From an uncultured Bacteroidia bacterium (GTDB taxonomy: Bacteria > Bacteroidota > Bacteroidia > Bacteroidales > F082), in NCBI GenBank assembly GCA_902801625.1, contig CADCJI010000013.1:1-64000 (forward strand): DNA of 64,000 bases. Reading direction: 5' to 3'. Position numbers and translations under genes: made by a program. Positions 41,194 through 49,336 of the stretch are shown here, one piece after another. How positions within the stretch are numbered: the first letter of the stretch is position 1; the number at the start of each line of letters is the position of its first letter. The notes beneath the pieces were generated by a model. It did no database searches and was not told the origin of the DNA. It saw nothing but the letters and a program-made list of their open reading frames with translations.

Positions 41194-43950
41194 TTAAAGT
41201 TCAGACACTAAATGGTATGACCCGCTGCCGTAAGTTTTCACTTCGTAGCCGTTTGCAGTAGGCAGACAAACCTCTGCCGTGGTGTTGGCAGGAATGACAA
41301 TATCCCATTCAAAATGGTTGCCCTCACGCTTCCAATGGCTTTCGATGCGACCTGAAACTGAATTGTAGGCACAATTCACAAAATCCAGCCCCTCAATGGG
41401 ATAAGGCTTAAGCTGGATCTTGCTGTAGCCTGGCTCCAAGGCACGAATGCCACCAAGATATTCGTATTCCCAAAGGATGAGGTCGCCGAGCAGCATCACA
41501 TGATTGCCTGAGTTCATGGCAGGGTCGGCGGTATTGCCATTCCAGAGCTCCCAAATAGTTGTGGCACCGTTACGATACATGTACCCCCAGCTCGGATAGG
41601 TGTCATTGGAGGCAATCTTGAAGGCCAGTTCACCGTGACCATATTCCGTCAGGCAACGCATCAGCTGCTGGATGCCGATGACGCCCGTCGACACATGTCC
41701 GCCACATTCGTTCATGGTCTTGTTGATAATGCTTTCCATCACCTTGTCTTCCAAGCCTTTGGGCACCATTCCAAACCACAAGGGTAGGATATTGGCGGTG
41801 ACCGTGTTGTTGGCATAGACGCCCGTCACGCGGTTGAAGTACTTGTCGTTAAAGGCGATAGTAGAAGTGGTGATTTCTTTCTGGAAGAATGCCACATCTT
41901 CATCGAAACCCAAGATTTCGGCGAACTTTGCCATCATGCCGCAGAGGTAGCAATAGAACGGCGTAGAGATGACTGTCGCATCGGTGATGCGGGTCGCGTC
42001 GCTGGAGTGGATAAGCTCGAGCGACTCGGGCGGCATGCACCAGTCACCGTAAGTATCACGAGGCATGAGGCCAGCCCGCATGTAGTCGTTTTTCATGTGG
42101 AGCATCCATTTCTTCCATGCCGCATAGTGTTGGCGGATGGGCTCAATATCGCCAAAGCGGGTGTAGAGCATGTCCGTCACGGTGACCATGGCGCCCGGCC
42201 AAGTCATATTATCAGTGTAGCCACGCCAATAGGGCGGGATGACATTAGCCAACGAGCCGTTTTCCTGTTGACTGTCATCGCCATCGGTAATCCATTTGGC
42301 ATAAAGCTGATGGTTGTCGATGATGTACGACTCGCCATAGTTGCCTGTGGTGCGGTCGCCCGTCCAACCCATGCGCTCATCGCGTTGCGGACAATCGGTG
42401 GGCATGGAACGGTAGTTGCCACGGATACCCCAGTAGGCATTGTGGTACACCGCGTTGATGATTTCGTTGGAGGTCTCAAACGAACCCGTGATGGGCATCT
42501 CATCGTAGATGACCCAGCCTTCGAAGTCGTCCAAATTGGGTGTCTCGCGCAGGCCGGAGATTTCAACATAACGGAAACCGTGATAGACGAACAATGGATG
42601 CCATGAAATAGGTAGAGACGTTGCGCGCAACGTCTGTACAGCGCAAATATAGTGGTCTGTATTTTCCGAGCTACGTAGGTTGGCGGTATAAAGTAGGCTA
42701 TCGGGAGTCAAAAGCTCAGCGAAGCGCAGGATGATGTTGTCGCCTGGTTGTTGTCCGCGAGCCTTCATATCGATGAAGCCGACCATGTTTTGACCCATGT
42801 CGAGGTACCATTTGTCGCCTTTTTGGAACAGACTGACGGGTTTCAGTTTCTCCATCACCTTGATGTTAGGATTGGGCTGGGCCGTGAGCTGACCTTCGGG
42901 ACCATCTACAAGTTCGGCTTGGAGCCAAGCATTGTCATCGTAACCCGCTTTGTTCCAATCGCCAAGGTCAAAGTTTTCATCATAGGTCTCGCCGTCCCAC
43001 TCGTTGGCGGTGCGGATCGGGCCACGGTTAGTGATTTTCCAAGTCTCATCGCTGACGATGGTCTCTTTCTGGCCGTCTTTGTAAGTCACTTCGAGTTGCA
43101 GCAGCAGTCGTGGCGTGCCGAAGCCAAACACATGATCAGAGCCGTCCCAGTTGGGGTTGGCGGCGTTGTAGCGAAGGGATGTGTAGCGTCCGCCTTCAAG
43201 GATGATGCCCACGGCATTGTCGCCTTGCTGGAGCATCTTGGTCACATCGTAGGTGTTGAAATACACGCGCTTCGAGTACCATGAAAGGGTAGGTTTCAGC
43301 AGTTCCTCTGGCGCGACTTCGCTGCCGTTGAGGTAAGCGCTGTAGACGCCCATTCCGCTGACATATAGCCTCGCTTCGCTGACCTCGCTTTTGAGGGCAA
43401 ATTCCTTTCGGAGATAACGGGCAGCTAAGCGGGTTTTGCCTACCAACACATCGTCCTCAAACTCATGGCCAATCCATTTGGCTTGCCAATCATCTTGGTT
43501 CAACAGACTGATTTCAAACGACTTGACTTCACTTTCCACTTTGGCTTTTTTGCCCTTGGCGGTTATGGTCGTGATGACTTTCCAATAGGCTTTGTCGCGG
43601 CTTTTCAATTCCTTGCCTGCGTATGGGATATAGAGCATTTGGTTGGAAGGAATCACGCCAGAATCCCAAAGGTCACCGAGACCTTTTTGGGCGTTTTCGG
43701 CGGTTGTGGCCACGATGATTCGGTAGTTTTGTTGCATTACCTCACTTTCCGTGGTCGGATTTTCTTCATCACTTCGGCGGTCGGTTCCATAATTCCAACT
43801 GAAGCGCGGCTGGGCTGTGGCCAGAGGCTGCTCGTGGATTTGTTGCTCCACGTTGGGGCTGGTGATGGCGATGGTTAGGTTGTTGGTGCAGGAAACAAAA
43901 AAGAGGACCATAACTACAATGGTAATTATAGGTAAATATTTTCTTTTCAT
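41194..43950 (-). CDS. Alpha-L-rhamnosidase (GH78) lipoprotein
   Basis: 918 residues: a lipobox (LFFVSC, Cys21); N-terminal Ig-like domain with PRFSWNYGTDRR; a carbohydrate-binding beta domain (EARLYVSGMGVYSAYLNGSEV); the (alpha/alpha)6 catalytic domain with the conserved TDCPQRDERMGWTGDR acid motif; and a C-terminal beta domain. Removes terminal alpha-linked rhamnose from plant glycans such as pectin side chains. Residues encoded at 42612-42639 (around CAVQTLRATSLP) come from a 28-bp palindromic repeat in frame just before the conserved WHPLFVYHGFRYVE strand. Confidence 0.92.
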   Translation of the reverse strand: MKRKYLPIITIVVMVLFFVSCTNNLTIAITSPNVEQQIHEQPLATAQPRFSWNYGTDRRSDEENPTTESEVMQQNYRIIVATTAENAQKGLGDLWDSGVIPSNQMLYIPYAGKELKSRDKAYWKVITTITAKGKKAKVESEVKSFEISLLNQDDWQAKWIGHEFEDDVLVGKTRLAARYLRKEFALKSEVSEARLYVSGMGVYSAYLNGSEVAPEELLKPTLSWYSKRVYFNTYDVTKMLQQGDNAVGIILEGGRYTSLRYNAANPNWDGSDHVFGFGTPRLLLQLEVTYKDGQKETIVSDETWKITNRGPIRTANEWDGETYDENFDLGDWNKAGYDDNAWLQAELVDGPEGQLTAQPNPNIKVMEKLKPVSLFQKGDKWYLDMGQNMVGFIDMKARGQQPGDNIILRFAELLTPDSLLYTANLRSSENTDHYICAVQTLRATSLPISWHPLFVYHGFRYVEISGLRETPNLDDFEGWVIYDEMPITGSFETSNEIINAVYHNAYWGIRGNYRSMPTDCPQRDERMGWTGDRTTGNYGESYIIDNHQLYAKWITDGDDSQQENGSLANVIPPYWRGYTDNMTWPGAMVTVTDMLYTRFGDIEPIRQHYAAWKKWMLHMKNDYMRAGLMPRDTYGDWCMPPESLELIHSSDATRITDATVISTPFYCYLCGMMAKFAEILGFDEDVAFFQKEITTSTIAFNDKYFNRVTGVYANNTVTANILPLWFGMVPKGLEDKVMESIINKTMNECGGHVSTGVIGIQQLMRCLTEYGHGELAFKIASNDTYPSWGYMYRNGATTIWELWNGNTADPAMNSGNHVMLLGDLILWEYEYLGGIRALEPGYSKIQLKPYPIEGLDFVNCAYNSVSGRIESHWKREGNHFEWDIVIPANTTAEVCLPTANGYEVKTYGSGSYHLVSEL
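42612..42639. repeat. 28-bp palindrome, family B, in frame inside GH78
   Basis: GTAGAGACGTTGCG and its complement with one mismatch. Same family as the perfect palindrome at 4941-4968. It keeps the rhamnosidase frame open. Confidence 0.85.
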
Positions 43951-44002
43951 CTATAGATTGAGTTTTAATTGATTGTGTATTGTATTTGATTTGAAAGGTG
44001 TC

Positions 44003-44914
44003 TTATTTGTCTAAATCGCCTAACGTGGCATTGCAATCAGAACATAGTACTTGCAAATTCTCCAAAGTCGTTTCTCCTCCTTTTGCCCAAGGAATAATAT
44101 GATCAAAATGAATTTTATGTATTCCATCGTTGCAAGCAACACCACAAATTCTGCACCTATTGCCATCTCTCATTAATACTTGAACTTTTAGTCTATTACT
44201 TGGTTCTCGTTTTGTTTTATGTTTATAGTATGATGACTTATTCTCATTAGGACTATTGATGTTTCTATCTTCGTCTGTTGTGTCTCTTAATATTTCTAAA
44301 TCATCTGTATTATTATTAATGTAGTATACAAACGCTTCTAATGTTTTGCGCCATCCGCCAAATCTTCTTGTAAAGGTGTTTTGTGAAAAATTAAACTCTC
44401 CATTTCTTATATCGGTAATAGTAGGCTGCCTTCCTAGTTTTATCCAAACGCGTTCAATATCTTGAAATAGTTCCTTATCAGAAATCTCTTTGCCTTTACC
44501 CAATCGATATGGAGTTGATTTAAGATTTGCTAGTTTTAATAACACATCCCAACTATCATGTTTATTTTTTATCTTATACTTTCCATACTGCTTATATTCT
44601 CCGTAAGTGATTGAGTTTTTCCCTAGCATAATAGCAACATTTTGCATATCATGCAGAAAATCTTCTTCCTTTTCACAAAATTCATGCTTATACCAAGATT
44701 TATTTAAAGACAATCCTGCTCGTTTTAAAGCTGTTCTCCATCCGCCGAATCTTCTTGCCAAAGTAGAAGGATGATACTTCCCTTTTTGTTGATATTCTGG
44801 CATAGAAAGATTCTCCTTATTTAGTATTTTAGCGACTCTCAGGAGATCATTTATTAGTTCCTCGTCTGTTACATTTCTATTATAATTGTTCAATGTAAAT
44901 TCCATGTTTTTCAA
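44003..44914 (-). CDS. HNH endonuclease with homing-endonuclease-associated repeats
   Basis: 303 residues. Three or more repeats ending in RRFGGWR-type motifs (ARRFGGWRTALKRAG, TRRFGGWRKTLEAF) are DNA-binding modules known from homing endonucleases. The C-terminal HNH nuclease has two CxxC pairs (CRICG and CSDC) and HFDHIIPWAKGGETTLENLQVLC. The gene is clearly more AT-rich than its neighbours, suggesting recent acquisition. A start at 44905 is an alternative. An 8-bp inverted repeat TTTCAATT/AATTGAAA lies across the start and may be an operator. Confidence 0.85.
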   Translation of the reverse strand: MKNMEFTLNNYNRNVTDEELINDLLRVAKILNKENLSMPEYQQKGKYHPSTLARRFGGWRTALKRAGLSLNKSWYKHEFCEKEEDFLHDMQNVAIMLGKNSITYGEYKQYGKYKIKNKHDSWDVLLKLANLKSTPYRLGKGKEISDKELFQDIERVWIKLGRQPTITDIRNGEFNFSQNTFTRRFGGWRKTLEAFVYYINNNTDDLEILRDTTDEDRNINSPNENKSSYYKHKTKREPSNRLKVQVLMRDGNRCRICGVACNDGIHKIHFDHIIPWAKGGETTLENLQVLCSDCNATLGDLDK

Positions 44915-44974
44915 TTTTAATATGAATTGAAACTCTTTTCTTTACAAACTCTTGATATTGTATAATTAATCTCA

Positions 44975-45031
44975 GTTCCAGCGGATTTGCAATCCACTGG
45001 TTTCTGAATATAAGGATTTGTAATCCGATAA
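44975..45031. repeat. Palindromic repeat, family H, second copy
   Basis: TTCCAGCGGATTTGCAATCC.CTGG followed by a TATAAGGATTTG.AATCCG unit, the same order as at 38341-38429. Located between the HNH gene and higA. Confidence 0.8.
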
Positions 45032-45062
45032 CATTTTGTGTTTCAAACTTGTATAATATACT

Positions 45063-45128
45063 TTGTTACTTCCGCGATCAGCTCTCCCAATGTCGGTTGG
45101 TTTAGTAAGATGGTATAACAAGTAACAA
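45063..45128. repeat. Spaced 9-bp inverted repeat downstream of higA
   Basis: TTGTTACTT at 45063-45071 is mirrored by AAGTAACAA at 45120-45128. It ends 8 bases before the higA stop. May be a terminator stem or a remnant end of a small insertion. Confidence 0.4.
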
Positions 45129-45135
45129 CTATTTG

Positions 45136-45501
45136 TCAAACTCCCAATACCACAGCAGGCTCAATATTGAGTTTGAGGCAAAGGGCACGGGAGAGTTGGT
45201 AAGAAGGCTCCATTTTACCATGCATCAGTTCGCTCATTCTCGATGGGCTGATTCCAAGAAGCTTTGCCACAGCTGCCTGTGTCAAACTGCGCTCATACAT
45301 ACGGAGCCTAATGACATCAGGCAATGTCGGTTTGCTAAAGGAGAAATGAAGGTCCTCGTATTCCTCTACCATGTCGGAAAGGATGTCGAGTTCCTGATAG
45401 TTAGGGTCGGTGATTGGGGTCTCATCTGTCACCACTTTCAAAAGTTCTTCGATGCGTTGCATTGCGGCATTGTAAGCCTCTTCTGTTTTTAGTTGTGCCA
45501 T
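45136..45501 (-). CDS. HigA-like XRE-family antitoxin
   Basis: 121 residues. N-terminal helical region (EEAYNAAMQRIEELLKVV), then a Cro/C1-type helix-turn-helix at about 70-115 (LTQAAVAKLLGISPSRMSELMHGK). Follows the toxin gene by 3 bases, the usual higB-higA order. It binds the toxin and represses the operon in known systems. Confidence 0.88.
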   Translation of the reverse strand: MAQLKTEEAYNAAMQRIEELLKVVTDETPITDPNYQELDILSDMVEEYEDLHFSFSKPTLPDVIRLRMYERSLTQAAVAKLLGISPSRMSELMHGKMEPSYQLSRALCLKLNIEPAVVLGV

Positions 45502-45504
45502 GAC

Positions 45505-45801
45505 TCAAATGTTTTCAATGTCCGTAATTCTGTCATATTCTGCATGTGTACCGATGAAGCGAATGTAAACCGTTTTGGAAGTCATGAGGATCAGCACTAC
45601 AAGGCGATAGTTATTCCCATTGATATTGAACACATAACGCTGGTTGCCAACATAATCCACACTATTGAAGGTTTGCCTAATGTCGGTCAGATTGTTCCAT
45701 TCTGCCTTTCGGGTCTTTTCAAACCAATCGTTAAGGCTTCCAGCTGCTTGTGGATGGTTTTCGGCATATTGGGTCAGTGTCTTCTTTGCGATGATTCGCA
45801 T
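45505..45801 (-). CDS. HigB-like mRNA interferase toxin
   Basis: 98 residues of the HigB family in the RelE superfamily, with MRIIAKKTLTQYAENHPQA, LTDIRQTFNSVDYVGNQRYVFNINGNNYRLVV and IRFIGTHAEYDRI. This type cleaves mRNA at the ribosome. A perfect promoter lies upstream. Confidence 0.88.
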   Translation of the reverse strand: MRIIAKKTLTQYAENHPQAAGSLNDWFEKTRKAEWNNLTDIRQTFNSVDYVGNQRYVFNINGNNYRLVVLILMTSKTVYIRFIGTHAEYDRITDIENI

Positions 45802-45827
45802 AACGGCATTATTTATGTTTTGTGCCG

Positions 45828-45858
45828 CAAAGATAATAAAATAATTCGAAATTACAAA
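45828..45858 (-). promoter_or_regulatory. Canonical promoter of higBA
   Basis: Minus-strand TTTG (45858-45855), a 19-base spacer, then TATCTTTG (45835-45828): exact TTTG-N19-TAnnTTTG. The start codon is about 27 bases downstream. Confidence 0.7.
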
Positions 45859-45912
45859 ATAAAGTTACAAAATTTGTATAGAATATGCATAAATGGCAAT
45901 GTTTCATCTAAA

Positions 45913-45959
45913 AAACCAACGCTTCCCTGGTTTCGGAGAAGGGAGCGCTTTGTTGGTTT
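45913..45959 (-). terminator. Intrinsic terminator of map
   Basis: AAACCAAC/GTTGGTTT with inner TTCCCT/AGGGA pairing; on the minus strand the stem ends in a run of T. It lies about 40 bases past the map stop codon. Confidence 0.75.
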
Positions 45960-45998
45960 CTATGGCGAACAAGGAAAGAGAGTGTTCGACTGCAACAC

Positions 45999-46853
45999 TT
46001 AATGCGTCAAAATCTCCAGTCCAGTCTCAGTCATTAAGAAGGTGTGTTCCCATTGGGCGGAGGGCAGTTCATCCTCGGTGATGACGGTCCACCCATCGGC
46101 GCGGTCGACAAAAACCTTCCAAGTGCCCATGTTGATCATCGGCTCAATGGTGAATACCATGCCAGGGACAAGGAGCATGCCTGTGCCTTTTTTACCATAA
46201 TGCAACACTTCCGGGTCGTCGTGGAACTTGACACCCACGCCATGACCACAGAGGTCGCGCACCACGCTGAAGCCGTTCTTGTGAGCATGCTGTTGGATGG
46301 CATTACCGATGTCGCCGACAAAGCCGAAAGGCTTGGCAGCCTCCATGCCTACATAGAGGCATTCCTTGGCCACATCGACAAGCTTCTGCTTACGCGCCGA
46401 AGTCTTGCCAATGACATACATGCGCGAAGCGTCGGCATAAAAGCCATTTAATATCGTTGTGCAATCCACATTGACAATGTCACCTTCCTTAAGAATTTCC
46501 TTAGCTGAAGGAATGCCGTGGCAGACCACCTCGTTGATGGAGACGCAAACGCTCTTGGGATAGCCCTCGTAGCCCAAAGTGGCCGGAATGGCACCATGCT
46601 CGATGGTGTAGTTGTGCACCAGATCGTTGATTTCCAAAGTGCTCATGCCTGCGTGAATCCTCTCACCCACGAGGTCAAGGATAGCCGTATTGATGACACC
46701 ACTCTTCTTGATACCTTCAATCTCTTCGGGGGTGCGAATAAGGCTACGCTTGGGCACCATCGCGCCTTTGGCCTCCATCGCCATCACTTTCTTATCCAAT
46801 GCTGTCGGTTCCTGTCCGGCCGGCACACGCCATACTTTACGCCTGGTAAACAT
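45999..46853 (-). CDS. map: Methionine aminopeptidase type I
   Basis: 284 residues. An N-terminal extension of about 40 residues precedes the pita-bread fold. Metal ligands are visible: VNVDCTTILNGFYADASRMYVIG (DxxxxxxxxxxxD pair), CGHGVGVKFHDDP, FTIEPMINMG and WEHTFLMTETG. Removes initiator methionine. A TAATTTTG box at 46873-46880 (minus strand) gives a short leader. Confidence 0.95.
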   Translation of the reverse strand: MFTRRKVWRVPAGQEPTALDKKVMAMEAKGAMVPKRSLIRTPEEIEGIKKSGVINTAILDLVGERIHAGMSTLEINDLVHNYTIEHGAIPATLGYEGYPKSVCVSINEVVCHGIPSAKEILKEGDIVNVDCTTILNGFYADASRMYVIGKTSARKQKLVDVAKECLYVGMEAAKPFGFVGDIGNAIQQHAHKNGFSVVRDLCGHGVGVKFHDDPEVLHYGKKGTGMLLVPGMVFTIEPMINMGTWKVFVDRADGWTVITEDELPSAQWEHTFLMTETGLEILTH

Positions 46854-46872
46854 ATTGTTCTTATTTTGGCTG

Positions 46873-46880
46873 CAAAATTA
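46873..46880 (-). promoter_or_regulatory. -7 element of map
   Basis: Minus-strand TAATTTTG, exact TAnnTTTG, about 20 bases before the ATG at 46853. No -33 match was found, since the region is the 3' end of dnaG. Confidence 0.45.
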
Positions 46881-46895
46881 GTGTTTTTTTGAATA

Positions 46896-48851
46896 CTATT
46901 TGGCTATTACGATACCCAACTCCTTATTAATCTGCTTGCGGATGTCATCGAGGTCTTTTTTCTGTTTGAGTAGGATGAGCTGGTCGGCGGGGTCAGTTGT
47001 GGTTTTCAGTTCCTCCTCCACCGCTTTGCGCCGCTCTTCAATGATAAGGTCTTTGTAACGGTAAATCGATGACAGCACCGTGGCTTTCAACATGTCCTCC
47101 TCGCGCTTCACAAAAATCCCATATTTCTCCCATTGGTCAAGCTTGTAAGGCGTTGAGAGCAAATCGGCAGCCAATTGGGCAATGTTCTCATCCTCATGTG
47201 AAACAAAAACCTGATTGTCAGGGATATAGCCTGCATCAATAGCTTGGTCGAAGATGTCGAAAACCTTTTTGTTGATGACATTGGTGAAAACGAAACCGTC
47301 CATCTTCAAGTCATCGACAATCAACTGGGCCACAGAGACTTGCTCATACACCTTTTCGCCATTTTCATCTTCTCGTTCATCGATGATTGTGTTTTTGCCA
47401 TACATGAGCAAAAGCTTCACCAACTCGCGCTCCTGATAATAACCCGCCGGCAGCTGGTCTTCAACGGTTTCCTCCTGTTTGGGTGTCACTGTCGTGGTAT
47501 CCGTCTCGGGAACCACATTATCCTCAATGCCTAAAGTCTTCTTCAGTTTGGAACGCAGTATCTTGTTCAGCTCGTTGGTAAGCGTCTGTTCGGGCATATC
47601 CAAGAGGCGGCTGCATTCCTTCACATAGGTGATGCGGAAGATGCTGTCAGGGATGACAGAGATAGTCTCTACGATGTCACGGATGACCTGACCCCGTTTG
47701 ATGGGATCGTTTTCGGCGTCTTTCAGCAACAGCTCGGTCTTGAATCGGATGAAGTCTTTGGCATTCTCTTTCAAGTAGTTACTGACATATTCTGTCGAAA
47801 ACTCCTTGCCGAAAGTGTCGGGGTCGTGTTCTGGAGGTAATACCACCACGCGCACATTCATGCCCTCAGAAAGAATCATGTCGGTGCCGCGCAAGGCTGC
47901 ATGGACACCTGCCGCGTCGCCATCGTAGAGCATGGTGATATTCTTTGTATAGCGCTTCACGAGGCGAATCTGCTCCATCGTCAGTGAAGTGCCACTGCTG
48001 GCTACTACATTCTCGATGCCAATTTGGTGCATGCGCAACACATCGAAATAACCTTCCACAAGGATGCATTCATCTTGACGGGCGATGGCATTTTTGGCGA
48101 AATAGATGCCATAGAGCGTCTGCTTCTTGTCGTAGATCTCCGACTCGGGCGAGTTCTGGTATTTCGGGCTTTTCTTGTCGTTGGTGAGTATACGGCCGCC
48201 AAAGCCAATGACACGACCCGTGAGGCTGTGGATGGGGAACATCACGCGGCCATGGTAGCGGTCGTAAAGGCCATTATTGCCTTTAATTGAAAGACCTATT
48301 TGCTCCAACAACTCTTCAGAATAACCGTTTTTCTTGGCATGTTCGGTGAAGGCGTCCCATTTGGCGGGATTGTAACCGAGGTGAAATTTCTGGATGATGG
48401 GGTCGAAATAGCCGCGCTCACGAAAATACTCAAGGCCGATGCTTTTACCTTCCTCCGTATTCCAAAGGGTATCAACGAAATACTTGTCAGCGAACTCGTT
48501 GATGTTGAACATCTTCTCGCGGATGCTCTGCTGCATGATCTCCTCAGCAGTCTGCTGTTTCTCCTCGATTTTGATGTTGTACTTTTTGGCAAGGTAACGC
48601 AGAGCCTCGGGATAGGTGTAATGCTCATGTTCCATGAGAAACTTGGCCGAGTCGCCCGCCTTGCCGCAGCCAAAGCATTTGAAGATGTTGCGCGCTGGAT
48701 TGACACTGAACGATGGTGTTTTCTCATTATGGAAAGGGCAATTGCCCCATAGGTTCGACCCACGCTTTTTCAGCGTGACGAACTCGCCTACAACCTCCTC
48801 AATGTGAGCGGCTTGCAGGATTTGCTCCACTGTTTCCCTTGGAATGGCCAT
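46896..48851 (-). CDS. dnaG: DNA primase
   Basis: 651 residues: a CHC2 zinc finger (CPFHNEKTPSFSVNPARNIFKCFGCGKAG), an RNA-polymerase domain (YFRERGYFDPIIQKFHLGYNP, GRVIGFGGRIL), a Toprim domain (ILVEGYFDVLRMHQIG, MLYDGDAAGVHAALRG), and a C-terminal helicase-binding domain after an acidic linker. Synthesises RNA primers for replication. A TAATTTTG box lies 18 bases upstream of the ATG. Confidence 0.96.
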   Translation of the reverse strand: MAIPRETVEQILQAAHIEEVVGEFVTLKKRGSNLWGNCPFHNEKTPSFSVNPARNIFKCFGCGKAGDSAKFLMEHEHYTYPEALRYLAKKYNIKIEEKQQTAEEIMQQSIREKMFNINEFADKYFVDTLWNTEEGKSIGLEYFRERGYFDPIIQKFHLGYNPAKWDAFTEHAKKNGYSEELLEQIGLSIKGNNGLYDRYHGRVMFPIHSLTGRVIGFGGRILTNDKKSPKYQNSPESEIYDKKQTLYGIYFAKNAIARQDECILVEGYFDVLRMHQIGIENVVASSGTSLTMEQIRLVKRYTKNITMLYDGDAAGVHAALRGTDMILSEGMNVRVVVLPPEHDPDTFGKEFSTEYVSNYLKENAKDFIRFKTELLLKDAENDPIKRGQVIRDIVETISVIPDSIFRITYVKECSRLLDMPEQTLTNELNKILRSKLKKTLGIEDNVVPETDTTTVTPKQEETVEDQLPAGYYQERELVKLLLMYGKNTIIDEREDENGEKVYEQVSVAQLIVDDLKMDGFVFTNVINKKVFDIFDQAIDAGYIPDNQVFVSHEDENIAQLAADLLSTPYKLDQWEKYGIFVKREEDMLKATVLSSIYRYKDLIIEERRKAVEEELKTTTDPADQLILLKQKKDLDDIRKQINKELGIVIAK

Positions 48852-48868
48852 CGTTGTGAAATAATTGG

Positions 48869-48876
48869 CAAAATTA
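48869..48876 (-). promoter_or_regulatory. -7 element of dnaG
   Basis: Minus-strand TAATTTTG followed by CC, an exact TAnnTTTG match, about 18 bases before the dnaG ATG. Confidence 0.45.
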
Positions 48877-49082
48877 CAAAATTAATTTGAATTGAATTCT
48901 ATTCTGTTTTTGCCCTTGATTTCGTGTAAAAAACATGTACCTCACAACCTTGATTTCGTGTAATTTTTTGACAATTCAAAGCTTTCGATGGCTTGTTGGC
49001 ACAATAGCACAAATGCATAGTATTGTCTATCGTCGCATCGTCGATTTCAACGTAGTTAAAGCACGAATAACGAAACTGACCA

Positions 49083-49125
49083 ACTCCCAACTAACAACTC
49101 TAAACTCTAAACCCTCAACTCTAAA
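49083..49125. repeat. ACTCTAAACTCT short repeat, family D, second copy
   Basis: CTCCCAACTAACAACTCTAAACTC-type tandem units, closely related to 20171-20206 inside cysQ. It ends directly before the stop codon of the small lipoprotein gene at 49127. Confidence 0.75.
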
Positions 49126-49126
49126 C

Positions 49127-49333
49127 TCATTTATCCAGCTCCACCTCCCCAGCCCCCACAGCCTCAAACAACCACATCCGCTCATAATAGGCTTCATCAA
49201 ATACCAAGGTGTCCACATTCGCTGGCTGTTGCCGCATCTCATGGTTTCTTCCTTCCTGGCATCCCGCCAGCAGCAGGGCGGCAAAAGCCGCCACTGCTAC
49301 TGCGAGAATCATGGATGCAGATGCTTTTTTCAT
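49127..49333 (-). CDS. Small lipoprotein
   Basis: 68 residues: a signal peptide with lipobox (LLLAGC, Cys25) and a 43-residue acidic mature part (VDTLVFDEAYYERMWLFEA). No family recognised. It begins 3 bases after the upstream T9SS cargo gene, so it probably belongs to that operon. Its stop lies at the edge of a family D repeat, so the C-terminus may have been altered. Confidence 0.6.
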   Translation of the reverse strand: MKKASASMILAVAVAAFAALLLAGCQEGRNHEMRQQPANVDTLVFDEAYYERMWLFEAVGAGEVELDK

Positions 49334-49336
49334 GGC

